64,000 nucleotides of DNA from Betaproteobacteria bacterium (GTDB lineage Bacteria > Pseudomonadota > Gammaproteobacteria > Burkholderiales > Burkholderiaceae_C), in NCBI GenBank assembly GCA_016716535.1, contig JADJWD010000004.1, positions 558,001 through 622,000 of the forward strand. The letters run 5' to 3'. Under the pieces are notes generated by a model that saw only the letters and a list, made by a program, of their open reading frames with translations, was not told the DNA's origin and made no database searches. A program made the position numbers and the translations under genes. The stretch's first letter is position 1; each line of letters opens with the position of its first letter. Shown piece by piece: positions 8,038 to 15,635 of the stretch.

Positions 8038-9191
8038 CGGCGGCGGCACACGAGCCGGCTCGGGCCGGCCGCGCGCGCGCTGCACGCCGTGCGCCGCAGC
8101 CGATCCTCATCGTCGGCGACAGCATGCTCGACCGCTACTGGGAAGGCAGCGTCGAGCGCATCAGCCCGGAAGCGCCGGTGCCGGTGCTGCGCCTGGCGAG
8201 CCAGTGGGATCGCCCGGGCGGCGCGGCCAACGTCGCCGTCAACGTCGCCGGGCTGCAAGGGCAGCCGACGCTCGTCACGCTGCTCGGCGACGACGAGGCC
8301 GGCGACCGCCTGGCGCAACTGCTGCAGCGCGCCGGCGTGCAGCTCGACGCGGTGCGCTCCACCGAGCGCGTGACGACACAGAAGATCCGCGCCGTCTGCC
8401 GGCGCCAGCAGTTGCTGCGTGTCGACGTCGAGCGCGACAGCCCGGCGCAGGACCCGACGACGTTGCACGAGCGCGTCGCCACGCGGCTGCCTGCGCACCG
8501 CTGGGTGCTGCTGTCGGACTACGGCAAAGGCGCGCTGCGCGACTGCGGCGGGCTCTTGGCCCGCATCGCTGCGCTCGGCGCGCATGCGATCGTCGACCCC
8601 AAGGGCAGCGACTTCGAGCGCTACCGCGGCGCCTGGCTGCTCAAGCCCAACGAGGCCGAGGCGCGCGCCGTCGCCGGCGCCTGGGCCGACGAGGCCGACT
8701 TCGCGCGCCGCATGCAGGCGCTGCGCGAGCAACTCGCGCTCGAGCACCTGCTGGTGACGCGCGGCGAGCAGGGCATGACGCACTTCTGCGCCACCCGCGC
8801 GCCGCGCACGCTGCGCGCCACCGCGCGCGAGGTCTACGACCTGAGCGGCGCCGGCGACACGGTGGCGGCGGCGCTGGCCGTCGCGCTGGCCGAAGGGCAA
8901 ACGCTCGACGACGCGATGGCGTTCGCCAACGCCGCCGCCGGCGTCGTCGTCGGCAAGTTCGGCACGGCGACGGCGAGCCGCGAAGAGATCACGCGCGAGT
9001 TGGCCGCTGCGGGCGTGAGCCGCGAGCGCAACGGCCGCCGAGCCCGCCCCGAGCGCCGCGACGGCGTTTCTGCGCCAGAACGCCGGCACCGCGCGATCGA
9101 CATGCCCGACGGCGTCGACGCCGTGCACGCCGCGCTCGCGCCCGAGTCGTCGGCGGCCCCGTCATGGACGCCGACGCCCTCTTCGATCTGA
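8034..9191 (+). CDS. rfaE1: D-glycero-beta-D-manno-heptose-7-phosphate kinase
   Basis: A 385-residue PfkB/ribokinase-fold protein starting at the GTG at 8034. Recognisable parts are ILIVGDSMLDRYWEGSVERISPEAPVPV (typical HldE1 start), DRPGGAANVAVNVAGL, the active-site motif DLSGAGDTVAAALAVAL near residue 275, and NAAAGVVVGKFGTATAS. It phosphorylates heptose 7-phosphate at O1. About 60 residues after the normal domain end (ERNGRRARPERRDGVSAPERR...) are a basic then acidic disordered tail, not expected for the family, and they overlap gmhA by 28 bases. No gmhB phosphatase lies in the window. Confidence 0.92.
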   Translation: MTAAAHEPARAGRARAARRAPQPILIVGDSMLDRYWEGSVERISPEAPVPVLRLASQWDRPGGAANVAVNVAGLQGQPTLVTLLGDDEAGDRLAQLLQRAGVQLDAVRSTERVTTQKIRAVCRRQQLLRVDVERDSPAQDPTTLHERVATRLPAHRWVLLSDYGKGALRDCGGLLARIAALGAHAIVDPKGSDFERYRGAWLLKPNEAEARAVAGAWADEADFARRMQALREQLALEHLLVTRGEQGMTHFCATRAPRTLRATAREVYDLSGAGDTVAAALAVALAEGQTLDDAMAFANAAAGVVVGKFGTATASREEITRELAAAGVSRERNGRRARPERRDGVSAPERRHRAIDMPDGVDAVHAALAPESSAAPSWTPTPSSI

Positions 9192-9739
9192 ACCACGCCG
9201 CGCACCGGCGCGTGTTCGACGCGCTCGTCGCGTTGCGCCCGGCCGTCGGCCGCGCCGGCGCGCGGCTCGCAAACACGCTGGCCGAGGGAGGCAAGCTGAT
9301 CTTCTTCGGCAACGGCGGCTCGGCCTGCGACGCGCAGCACATCGCCGCCGAGCTGACCGGGCGCCTGAAGCACGAGCGCCGCCCGCTGCCGGCGCTATCA
9401 CTGAACAGCGACGTCGCCGCACTCACCGCGATCGGCAACGACTACGGCTACGACGAAGTCTTCGCGCGGCCGCTCGCGGCGCTGGGCCGGCCGGGCGACT
9501 GCGTCGTCGCGCTGTCGACCTCCGGCCGCAGCCCCAACGTGCTGCGTGCGTTGCGCGTGGCGCGCGAGAGCGGCCTGTACACGGTGGCGCTGCTGGGCCG
9601 CGACGGCGGCACGGCGCGCACACTCGCCGAGCACGCGATCGTCGTCGACGACGAGGACTCGGCCCGCATCCAGGAAGCGCACATCTTCATCGGCCACACG
9701 TGGTGCGGCCAGATCGAACACGCGCTCGGGCTCGCCTGA
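9164..9739 (+). CDS. gmhA: D-sedoheptulose 7-phosphate isomerase (SIS domain)
   Basis: A 191-residue single-SIS-domain protein. FFGNGGSACDAQHIAAELTGR carries the phosphosugar-binding loop and the catalytic Glu; VVALSTSGRSPNVL is the SIS serine motif; and the ending IQEAHIFIGHTWCGQIEH supplies the conserved C-terminal His. GmhA converts sedoheptulose 7-phosphate to D-glycero-D-manno-heptose 7-phosphate, feeding the adjacent kinase and adenylyltransferase. The ATG at 9164 lies inside the end of rfaE1, in the order rfaE2-rfaE1-gmhA. DiaA-like SIS proteins are a weaker alternative because the heptose context is strong. Confidence 0.88.
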   Translation: MDADALFDLNHAAHRRVFDALVALRPAVGRAGARLANTLAEGGKLIFFGNGGSACDAQHIAAELTGRLKHERRPLPALSLNSDVAALTAIGNDYGYDEVFARPLAALGRPGDCVVALSTSGRSPNVLRALRVARESGLYTVALLGRDGGTARTLAEHAIVVDDEDSARIQEAHIFIGHTWCGQIEHALGLA

Positions 9740-9772
9740 GAGGCAGTCGATCAGGGCATCGAACCGGCCGTC

Positions 9773-9798
9773 GATCCGGTGGGCGTACCCACCGGATC
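9773..9798 (+). terminator. Hairpin after the heptose operon
   Basis: A perfect 11-base-pair stem (GATCCGGTGGG / CCCACCGGATC) with a CGTA loop begins 33 bases after the gmhA stop and is followed by ATTTCT. It lies between the heptose operon and the convergent small gene at 9819, so it may end transcription from both sides. The U-tract is weak. Confidence 0.6.
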
Positions 9799-9818
9799 AT
9801 TTCTCGCAAGCGCGAAGG

Positions 9819-10022
9819 TCACTTCTCCGCCGGCATGCCCGGCATCTGGTTTTGCCCGCCCTCGCCCTCCCACACCTGCTCGCGTTCGGGCAGCCGCTGC
9901 GCCTTGCTGGCGACGCGGCGTTCGTGCACCTGCGAGACGCAGCGCCACGAGGCGAAGAGGACGCTGCCGAGCAGCGCCAGCGAGGTCCAACGCGCAATCG
10001 ACGAAGCGGGCGAGACGTGCAT
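9819..10022 (-). CDS. Small single-pass membrane protein, hypothetical
   Basis: A 67-residue frame from the ATG at 10022: a short polar start (MHVSPASSIAR), one hydrophobic helix (WTSLALLGSVLFASWRCVS) and a charged tail (QVHERRVASKAQRLPEREQVWEGEGGQNQMPGMPAEK). This layout is that of a real small membrane protein and its base composition is less extreme than its neighbours. It occupies much of the 481-base gap between gmhA and the response regulator. I know no family for it, and no strong ribosome-binding site is visible. Confidence 0.5.
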   Translation of the reverse strand: MHVSPASSIARWTSLALLGSVLFASWRCVSQVHERRVASKAQRLPEREQVWEGEGGQNQMPGMPAEK

Positions 10023-10220
10023 GGCAGGTTAAGAATGTGTTCAGTGGGCGCCACGGCGGGCGCGACGCGGCGGTGCAAGCAAACGGCGCTCCTGTCGCTC
10101 GCCTGCACCCACCGGCGCGCGGGAGGTCGGTCAAAGCGAAGGGAAAAGAAAATCCTGATCGTGCGCTTGAAGTGATGCAGCGTATGCTGCGCCAACCACA
10201 AGGGAAGGACCAACGACGCA

Positions 10221-11675
10221 ATGGCGCATGTACTGATCGTCGACGACGACCTGGATTCGGCCAGCACGCTGCGCGAGTTGATCGCCGGGCCGTCGTTCAG
10301 CGTCGCGCTTGCGCACACGCTGCTCGACGCGCGCAAGCAGATCGCGTTGCAGCAGCCCGATCTCGTGCTGCTCGACCTGAAGCTGCCCGACGGCAACGGC
10401 CTCGACCTCTTCGCCGACCCGCAGCTCGTCGCCAGCTCCGAGGTCGTGCTGATCACCGGCCACGCGAGCCTCGAAACTTCGATCCAGGCGCTGCGCGTCG
10501 GCGCCGCCGATTACATCGTCAAGCCGATCAACCTGCGCCATCTGCAGGGCATCCTGTCGCGGCTGACGAAACCGTCGCAGTTGAAGTCCGAGGTCGCCAA
10601 TCTCACCGCCGGCGTCGAGCAAAGCGGCCACTTCGGGCACCTGTGGGGCCGCTCGGAGCCGATGCAGCGCGTCTACGAGCAGATCTCGCGCGTCGCGGTC
10701 ACCGGCGTCACCGTCTTCATCACCGGCGAGAGCGGCAGCGGCAAGGAGGTCGCGGCGCAGACGGTGCACGACCTGAGCCGCCGGCGCAAGCAGCCGTTCC
10801 TCGCCGTCAACTGCGGCGCGATCTCGCCGCAGCTGATCGAAAGCGAGATCTTCGGGCACGAGAAGGGCAGCTTCACCGGTGCCGAGCGCATGCACCAGGG
10901 CTTCTTCGAGCGCGCCAACGGCGGCACGCTGTTCCTCGACGAGGTGACGGAGATGCCGCTGGACCTGCAGGTCAAGCTGCTGCGCGTGCTGGAGACCGGC
11001 CGCTTCATGCGCGTGGGCTCGACGCAGAGCCTGGAGTCCGACGTGCGCGTCATCGCCGCGACGAACCGTGATGCCGACCAGGCGGTGCGCGCGGGCAAGC
11101 TGCGCGAGGACCTGCTGTACCGGTTGAACGTGTTCCCGATCGAGCTGCCGCCGCTGCGCGAGCGGCTGGCCGACGTGCCGCTGCTGGCCGAGCACTTCCT
11201 CGTGCAGATCGGCCAGAAGGAAGGCAAGGCGCGCCGCTTCACGGCCGCCGCATTGCAGCGGCTGACCGCCTACCACTGGCCGGGCAACGTGCGCGAGCTT
11301 CGCAACGTGGTGCAGCGCGCCTACGTGATGGCCAGCGGCGACGAGATCGACACGACGTGGCTGCCGAAGGCGACGGGCACGCCGGTGCCGGACGCCGAGC
11401 CGGCAGGCGCGGCCAATGGCATCGGCGCGCCGGCCGCCGCGAGTGCGTCGGCGGGTGCGGCGGCTGGCGGCGCGCCGGCCTCGGCGCCCGGGACGGTGAC
11501 GCTGCCGCTCGGCATCTCGATGGCGCGCGCCGAGAAGCTCCTGATCCTCGCGACGCTGGAACACTGCCAGCACCAGCGCGAACGCACCGCCGCGATGCTC
11601 GGCATCAGCCTGAAGACGCTCTACAACCGGCTGAAGGAATACAGCGCGGAGGACGGGGAGCGCAGCGCCAGCTGA
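10221..11675 (+). CDS. Sigma-54-dependent response regulator (NtrC family)
   Basis: A 484-residue three-domain regulator. The receiver domain has the acidic pocket near D8-D10, phosphoacceptor D52 (LLDLKLPDG), T80 and K102. The AAA+ domain has Walker A GESGSGKE (170-177), the sigma-54 contact loop GSFTGA (217-222; Ser replaces the usual Ala) and Walker B GGTLFLDE, then WPGNVRELRNVV. An Ala/Gly-rich linker (about 385-425) leads to a Fis-type helix-turn-helix (RTAAMLGISLKTLYNRLKEY). It activates sigma-54 promoters by ATP-driven open-complex formation. No sensor kinase gene is adjacent, so its input is unknown; control of the upstream sugar locus is speculation. Confidence 0.95.
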   Translation: MAHVLIVDDDLDSASTLRELIAGPSFSVALAHTLLDARKQIALQQPDLVLLDLKLPDGNGLDLFADPQLVASSEVVLITGHASLETSIQALRVGAADYIVKPINLRHLQGILSRLTKPSQLKSEVANLTAGVEQSGHFGHLWGRSEPMQRVYEQISRVAVTGVTVFITGESGSGKEVAAQTVHDLSRRRKQPFLAVNCGAISPQLIESEIFGHEKGSFTGAERMHQGFFERANGGTLFLDEVTEMPLDLQVKLLRVLETGRFMRVGSTQSLESDVRVIAATNRDADQAVRAGKLREDLLYRLNVFPIELPPLRERLADVPLLAEHFLVQIGQKEGKARRFTAAALQRLTAYHWPGNVRELRNVVQRAYVMASGDEIDTTWLPKATGTPVPDAEPAGAANGIGAPAAASASAGAAAGGAPASAPGTVTLPLGISMARAEKLLILATLEHCQHQRERTAAMLGISLKTLYNRLKEYSAEDGERSAS

Positions 11676-11770
11676 GCCGGACGTCGCCGGCCCGTCGTCG
11701 AGGGGCGGCGCGAGCAAGGCCGCGGGCGGGACGCGACCTTCGAACACCGGGCCGACGCACACTTCGCCTA

Positions 11771-11962
11771 TCAAGCCGTCCGCGCCCCACCCCCGCTCAA
11801 GTATTCCTCGACCTTGCGCGCCTCATCGCCGACCGCGCGCACGGCATCGCGCACCTCTTCGGCCGTCACGCCGAGCCGCTTGGCCCACACTTCGACGACG
11901 TCGTCGCGCTGGATGTCGATGTGCTCGCCCTCGGGCGGCGGCGGGGTCTTGAACGGGTCCAT
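11771..11962 (-). CDS. DUF3606 domain protein
   Basis: A 63-residue protein whose core DIQRDDVVEVWAKRLGVTAEEVRDAVRAVGD is the DUF3606 pattern, a short helical domain found alone or fused to other small domains in proteobacteria. Function is unknown. The N-terminus is proline-rich (MDPFKTPPPPEGEHI). It lies immediately downstream of, and on the same strand as, the DUF2269 gene (24 bases), so it may be the last gene of that transcript. It converges with the response regulator. Confidence 0.85.
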   Translation of the reverse strand: MDPFKTPPPPEGEHIDIQRDDVVEVWAKRLGVTAEEVRDAVRAVGDEARKVEEYLSGGGARTA

Positions 11963-11986
11963 TGCGGCGCTCCCTGAATCTCCATC

Positions 11987-12451
11987 TCAGCTTGGCTTGG
12001 CGATCATCAACCAGAAGATGCCGACGAACGCGACGAAGGCCGGCACACCGAGCGCCACCCACCAGCGCAGGTAGCGGCGATAACTCGGCGGCAGCGGCTC
12101 GCCGCGCGCCACCGCCTGGTCGGCCAGGCGGTGCATGCGGATCTGGATCACCACCACCGGCAGCCAGCACACACCCGCCACGCCGTACAGCACGAACGAC
12201 CACAGCACCCACGGCGTCGTCCACGGCACCTGCATGATGTGCAGCAGATACAGCCCCGACAGCGGCTGGAAGATGATCGTCGTCGTCGTGAACAGCCAGT
12301 CGGCCCAGACGACCTGGCGCACGACGCGCGCCGCGGCGCGCGGCTCGCCGGCGAGGCTCGCCATCAGCATGTGGAAGGCCGAGCCGATGCCGGTGCCGAA
12401 CAGCAGCGTCGACGACAGCACGTGCAGCCACTTGGCGACGAGGTACTCCAT
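11987..12451 (-). CDS. DUF2269 integral membrane protein
   Basis: A 154-residue protein from the ATG at 12451 with four hydrophobic segments: KWLHVLSSTLLFGTGIGSAFHM, WLFTTTTIIFQPLSGLYLL, WVLWSFVLYGVAGVCWLPVV and ALGVPAFVAFVGIFWLMI. These and the conserved early histidine (WLHVLSS) identify DUF2269. The role is unknown; the fold resembles small membrane redox or haem-handling proteins but no haem ligands are proven. It begins 23 bases after the SDR-DoxX gene, with which it is commonly paired, suggesting joint function. Confidence 0.85.
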   Translation of the reverse strand: MEYLVAKWLHVLSSTLLFGTGIGSAFHMLMASLAGEPRAAARVVRQVVWADWLFTTTTIIFQPLSGLYLLHIMQVPWTTPWVLWSFVLYGVAGVCWLPVVVIQIRMHRLADQAVARGEPLPPSYRRYLRWWVALGVPAFVAFVGIFWLMIAKPS

Positions 12452-12474
12452 CGGCGGCCCTTCGCTCGTGCGCT

Positions 12475-13758
12475 TCAGCGTCGCGCGCGGTCCATCGACC
12501 ACAGCAGCCACAACACGCCGAGCATCGGCAGGTTCTTCGTCAGCGGGCCGTAGGGGTGCAGCCAGTACTCCGGCAGGCGCAGCGTGATGATCAGCGTGTA
12601 GCCGGCGATCAACGCCGCCTGCGCCGCCCACAGCGCCAGGCGCGCGCGGCGTGGCAGTGGCGACAGCGTCAGCACGCCGAACACGAGGTCCAGCGCCGCG
12701 GCCGACCACAGCGCCGGCAGTGCCAACGATTGCGGCACGCCGGCACGGTCGAGCAGCGCCAGGCTGTCGGCCACCGGATGAAGGCCGAGCGAGACGATGC
12801 CGGTCCAGATCCACACCGCGGCCAACGTGCCGCGCAGCATCGGCAGCGCCCAGTCGAGCTGCGCCTGCCGGCGCAGCAACGGCGCCAGCGCCGCCGGCAC
12901 GAACGCCGCCACCGGCCGCGGCGCGCGGCCGATCAGCCGCGTCAGCGCACTCGCGTCGCCGACGCTGCCGGCCTCGAGCATGCGCAGGCTGTCGCCTGCG
13001 AGCATCGGCAGCGCCTTCGGCCAGCGTTCACCGGCGCGCGCCGCCAGGTGCACCAGCGGCCGCGGCACGGCCCACACGCGCGCCGCGGGCAGGCCGAGTT
13101 GCGAACGCAGCGACTCGAGGTAGGCGCGCAAGGTCAGCGGCGCCCGGCCGACGAGGTCGATGCGGCGTTCGTCGGGACCGCCGACGTCGTCGCGATGCGA
13201 CGCCGCGACGATGGCCGCGACGACATCGTCCACGTGCACCGGCTGGATGCGCTGCGCGCCGCCGCCCGGCAGCGGCACCAGCGGCAGCGCCGCGAGCGCT
13301 AGGAACCAGCGTGTGCTGGCGCCTTCCGGCCCGAAGACGAGCGACGGCCGCAGCACCGTCGCCGCGAGCGGCAGCGACAGCAGGTGCCGGTCGGCAAGGT
13401 GCTTCGTGTGCAGGAAGGCCGGCGCGGCGGCGGCGTCATCACCGCCCGCCGCGCCCAGCGCCGACAACTGCACGACGCGCGCGACGCCGGCGGCCACGCA
13501 CGCATCGAAGAGCCGCGCCGGCCCGAGTGCGTGCACTTCGGTGAACGCCGCGCCGCCTTGATCGCGGAAGACGCCCGCCGCATTGACGACCACATCGACG
13601 CCGCGCAGCAGGCGCGGCCAGTCGGTCGCCACATCGGCGAGGTCCACGCGCACCGGCCCGCCGCGGCCGGCGCGCAGCACGACGTGCCCGGCCGCTTCCA
13701 GCGCCGCCGCGACGCGCTGGCCGATGAAGCCGCTGGCACCGAGCAGGAGGACTTTCAT
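12475..13758 (-). CDS. SDR-type NAD(P)-dependent epimerase/dehydratase fused to DoxX-like membrane domain
   Basis: A 427-residue two-part protein. Residues 1-290 are an extended/atypical SDR with the Rossmann motif VLLLGASGFIGQRVAAAL, VVVNAAGVFRDQGG, and RPSLVFGPEG followed by a binding pocket (RIQPVHVDDVVAAI). The usual YxxxK is degenerate (HTKHLADRHLL), so catalysis is uncertain. Residues about 300-427 are a four-helix DoxX-like membrane domain (WALPMLRGTLAAVWIWTGIVSLG ... LRLPEYWLHPYGPLTKNLPM). Such fusions are known and sit next to DUF2269 genes, as here. The membrane part suggests a redox or lipid-linked substrate at the inner membrane. Confidence 0.88.
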   Translation of the reverse strand: MKVLLLGASGFIGQRVAAALEAAGHVVLRAGRGGPVRVDLADVATDWPRLLRGVDVVVNAAGVFRDQGGAAFTEVHALGPARLFDACVAAGVARVVQLSALGAAGGDDAAAAPAFLHTKHLADRHLLSLPLAATVLRPSLVFGPEGASTRWFLALAALPLVPLPGGGAQRIQPVHVDDVVAAIVAASHRDDVGGPDERRIDLVGRAPLTLRAYLESLRSQLGLPAARVWAVPRPLVHLAARAGERWPKALPMLAGDSLRMLEAGSVGDASALTRLIGRAPRPVAAFVPAALAPLLRRQAQLDWALPMLRGTLAAVWIWTGIVSLGLHPVADSLALLDRAGVPQSLALPALWSAAALDLVFGVLTLSPLPRRARLALWAAQAALIAGYTLIITLRLPEYWLHPYGPLTKNLPMLGVLWLLWSMDRARR

Positions 13759-13893
13759 GGGGGCATGAGCGCAAGGCGCGCGCTTGCACCACCGAACGAC
13801 CACCGAACGATCAGCGGGCGTGGCGGACCGCAACGGAGCGCATCGGAACGCGGCTTGCCAAATCGCGTCGGCAATCGACAAGCCGGGGAACCC

Positions 13894-14385
13894 ATGCGCC
13901 TGACCACCCGCTCACTCGCCCGTACCGTGCGCGCTGCTGCACCGGGCACGGTCTCTTCCGGCCTGCTGGCCGCCCTGCTCTCCGGCGCGGCGCTGGCCTG
14001 GCGCGGGCAGCGCGAAACGGGCAGCGCCGCCGCGCCGGTGAACGCCATCGCGCACTGGTTCTGGCCGCGCACGGCGTTCAAGGAGGACGGCGTGACGATG
14101 CGCTACAGCGGCACCGGCCTCACGACGCACGTGCTGTCGTCGCTGTTCTGGTCAGGCATCTACACGCTCGCGCGCCGCGCGCGCCGGCGGCCGACGCCGG
14201 CCAATGCCGTCGCCGATGCGGCGGCGATCACCGCGGTCGCGGCGGCCGTCGATCTCGTCGTCGTGCCCAAGCGCCTGTCGCCGGGCTTCGAAGAACGCCT
14301 GAGCCCGCGCGGGCTGACGTGGGTCTACGTGGCCTTCGGCACCGGGCTTGCGGTGGCGGGGTGGGTCGCGGCGCGCAGAAGCTGA
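13894..14385 (+). CDS. Conserved hypothetical membrane protein
   Basis: A 163-residue protein from the ATG at 13894. Hydrophobic segments fall at about 18-36 (GTVSSGLLAALLSGAALAW), 70-92 (LTTHVLSSLFWSGIYTLA), 102-124 and 142-158. The pattern NAIAHWFWPRTAFKEDG...YSGTGLTTHVLSSLFW, with conserved His residues before each membrane segment, recurs in a family of uncharacterised inner-membrane proteins. No enzyme motif is visible. It is divergent from the SDR-DoxX gene and 52 bases upstream of the OmpA lipoprotein gene. Confidence 0.7.
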   Translation: MRLTTRSLARTVRAAAPGTVSSGLLAALLSGAALAWRGQRETGSAAAPVNAIAHWFWPRTAFKEDGVTMRYSGTGLTTHVLSSLFWSGIYTLARRARRRPTPANAVADAAAITAVAAAVDLVVVPKRLSPGFEERLSPRGLTWVYVAFGTGLAVAGWVAARRS

Positions 14386-14437
14386 AGCGAAGCCGGGCCA
14401 GCCCTGTCGCCGGCACCGCGATTGCCGCACACGCGGC

Positions 14438-15151
14438 ATGAACACGCTGTCTTCTCTCCACGGTGCCCGTGGCCGCGCCGGCAAGCGCCGGCCTCGGCGC
14501 CTGCCTCTTTCGCGCTCGTTCGCCGCTCTCGCCGCGGCGATCGGCCTCGTGTCACTTTCTGCCTGCGAATCGATGGACGAACGCCAGCGCGCCACGGCGC
14601 GCGGCGCCGGCGTCGGCGCGGCAGCGGGCGCCGTGATCGGCGGCGCCACCGGCAACTCCGCCGGCCGCGGCGCGGTGCTCGGCGGTGCGGTGGGCGCGAT
14701 CGCCGGCAACGTCTGGTCGCGCCGCATGGAGCAAAAGCGCGAAGCGCTCGAGCGGTCCACCTCGGGCAGCGGCGTCGCCGTCGAGCGCACGCAGGACAAC
14801 CGCCTGCGGCTCGAGGTGCCCAACGACATCTCGTTCGCCACCGGCAGCGCGCAGATCGCACCGACGATGCGGCCGGTGCTGGACGACGTGGTGAAGAGCA
14901 TCGACCCCGACATGCGCGTCACCATCGTCGGCCACACCGACAGCACCGGCGGCGCGTCGTTGAACGAGGCGCTGTCGCTCGAGCGCGCCGAGTCTGTGCG
15001 CGACTACATGAGCGTGCGCGGCATCGACGGGCGGCGCATCGACGTGCAGGGCCGCGGCCCGCGTGAGCCGGTGGCCGACAACACCAGCGAGTCCGGCCGC
15101 GCGCGCAACCGGCGTGTGGAAATCTTCCTGGCGGATCCAGGGACGGGGTGA
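14438..15151 (+). CDS. OmpA-family lipoprotein with glycine-zipper segment
   Basis: A 237-residue protein with a basic N-terminus, hydrophobic signal and lipobox (LVSLSAC), so Cys43 or thereabouts is probably lipidated. It is followed by a glycine-zipper (GAGVGAAAGAVIGGATGNSAGRGAVLGGAVGA) of the YMGG type that can insert in or pack on membranes. The C-terminal OmpA-like domain has DISFATGSAQI, the peptidoglycan-binding GHTDSTGGASLNEALSLERAESV, and the ending ARNRRVEIFL. It should tether the outer membrane to peptidoglycan. The BON lipoprotein gene follows after 70 bases on the same strand. Confidence 0.93.
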   Translation: MNTLSSLHGARGRAGKRRPRRLPLSRSFAALAAAIGLVSLSACESMDERQRATARGAGVGAAAGAVIGGATGNSAGRGAVLGGAVGAIAGNVWSRRMEQKREALERSTSGSGVAVERTQDNRLRLEVPNDISFATGSAQIAPTMRPVLDDVVKSIDPDMRVTIVGHTDSTGGASLNEALSLERAESVRDYMSVRGIDGRRIDVQGRGPREPVADNTSESGRARNRRVEIFLADPGTG

Positions 15152-15221
15152 ACGCTTCTCGGCACGCCCCTTGCCGAATTCCATGCGCCCATCCCACCCA
15201 CTTCCTTTTCGGAGATTGGAC

Positions 15222-15584
15222 ATGCGAAGGATCGTTTCTGCTTCCCTGCTCGCGCTGGCCGTGGCCGGCTTGGCGGCCTGCAACCGCGACGCCGGCCCGG
15301 AGGCCGGCCGCCCGAGCGCCGGCGCCGGCAACCGGGACACCGCCACCGCGCAGGCGCGCGGCGATGCCAGCGACGCCACCATCACCGCCGCCGTCAACGC
15401 CAAGCTGGCGACGGACAGCGAGCTCAGCGCGATGCGCATCAACGTCGACACGAACGAAGGCAAAGTCGTGCTGAAGGGCGACGCGCCGACGCCGTCGGCC
15501 AGCGAGCGCGCGGTGCGCCTTGCGCAAGGCGTCGACGGCGTGAAGAGCGTCGACAACCAGTTGCAGGTTCGCGCCGGCGGCTGA
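15222..15584 (+). CDS. BON-domain lipoprotein
   Basis: A 120-residue protein with signal peptide and lipobox (LAVAGLAAC), preceded by GGAGA at good spacing. After a Gly/Ala linker the single BON domain reads DATITAAVNAKLATDSELSAMRINVDTNEGKVVLKGDAPTP...GVDGVKSVDNQLQV, with the conserved glycine of the alpha-beta-beta fold. BON domains bind phospholipid and stabilise the envelope under osmotic stress (OsmY, DolP). A paralogue lies at 63484-63852 with the same T-I-TAAVN.LA.D..LSA.RI.VDT.. pattern. Confidence 0.9.
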   Translation: MRRIVSASLLALAVAGLAACNRDAGPEAGRPSAGAGNRDTATAQARGDASDATITAAVNAKLATDSELSAMRINVDTNEGKVVLKGDAPTPSASERAVRLAQGVDGVKSVDNQLQVRAGG

Positions 15585-15635
15585 GACCGGCCACTCCCCA
15601 GGCGCCCGGCCGGCGCGCGACCCGTTTCCGAGCCT

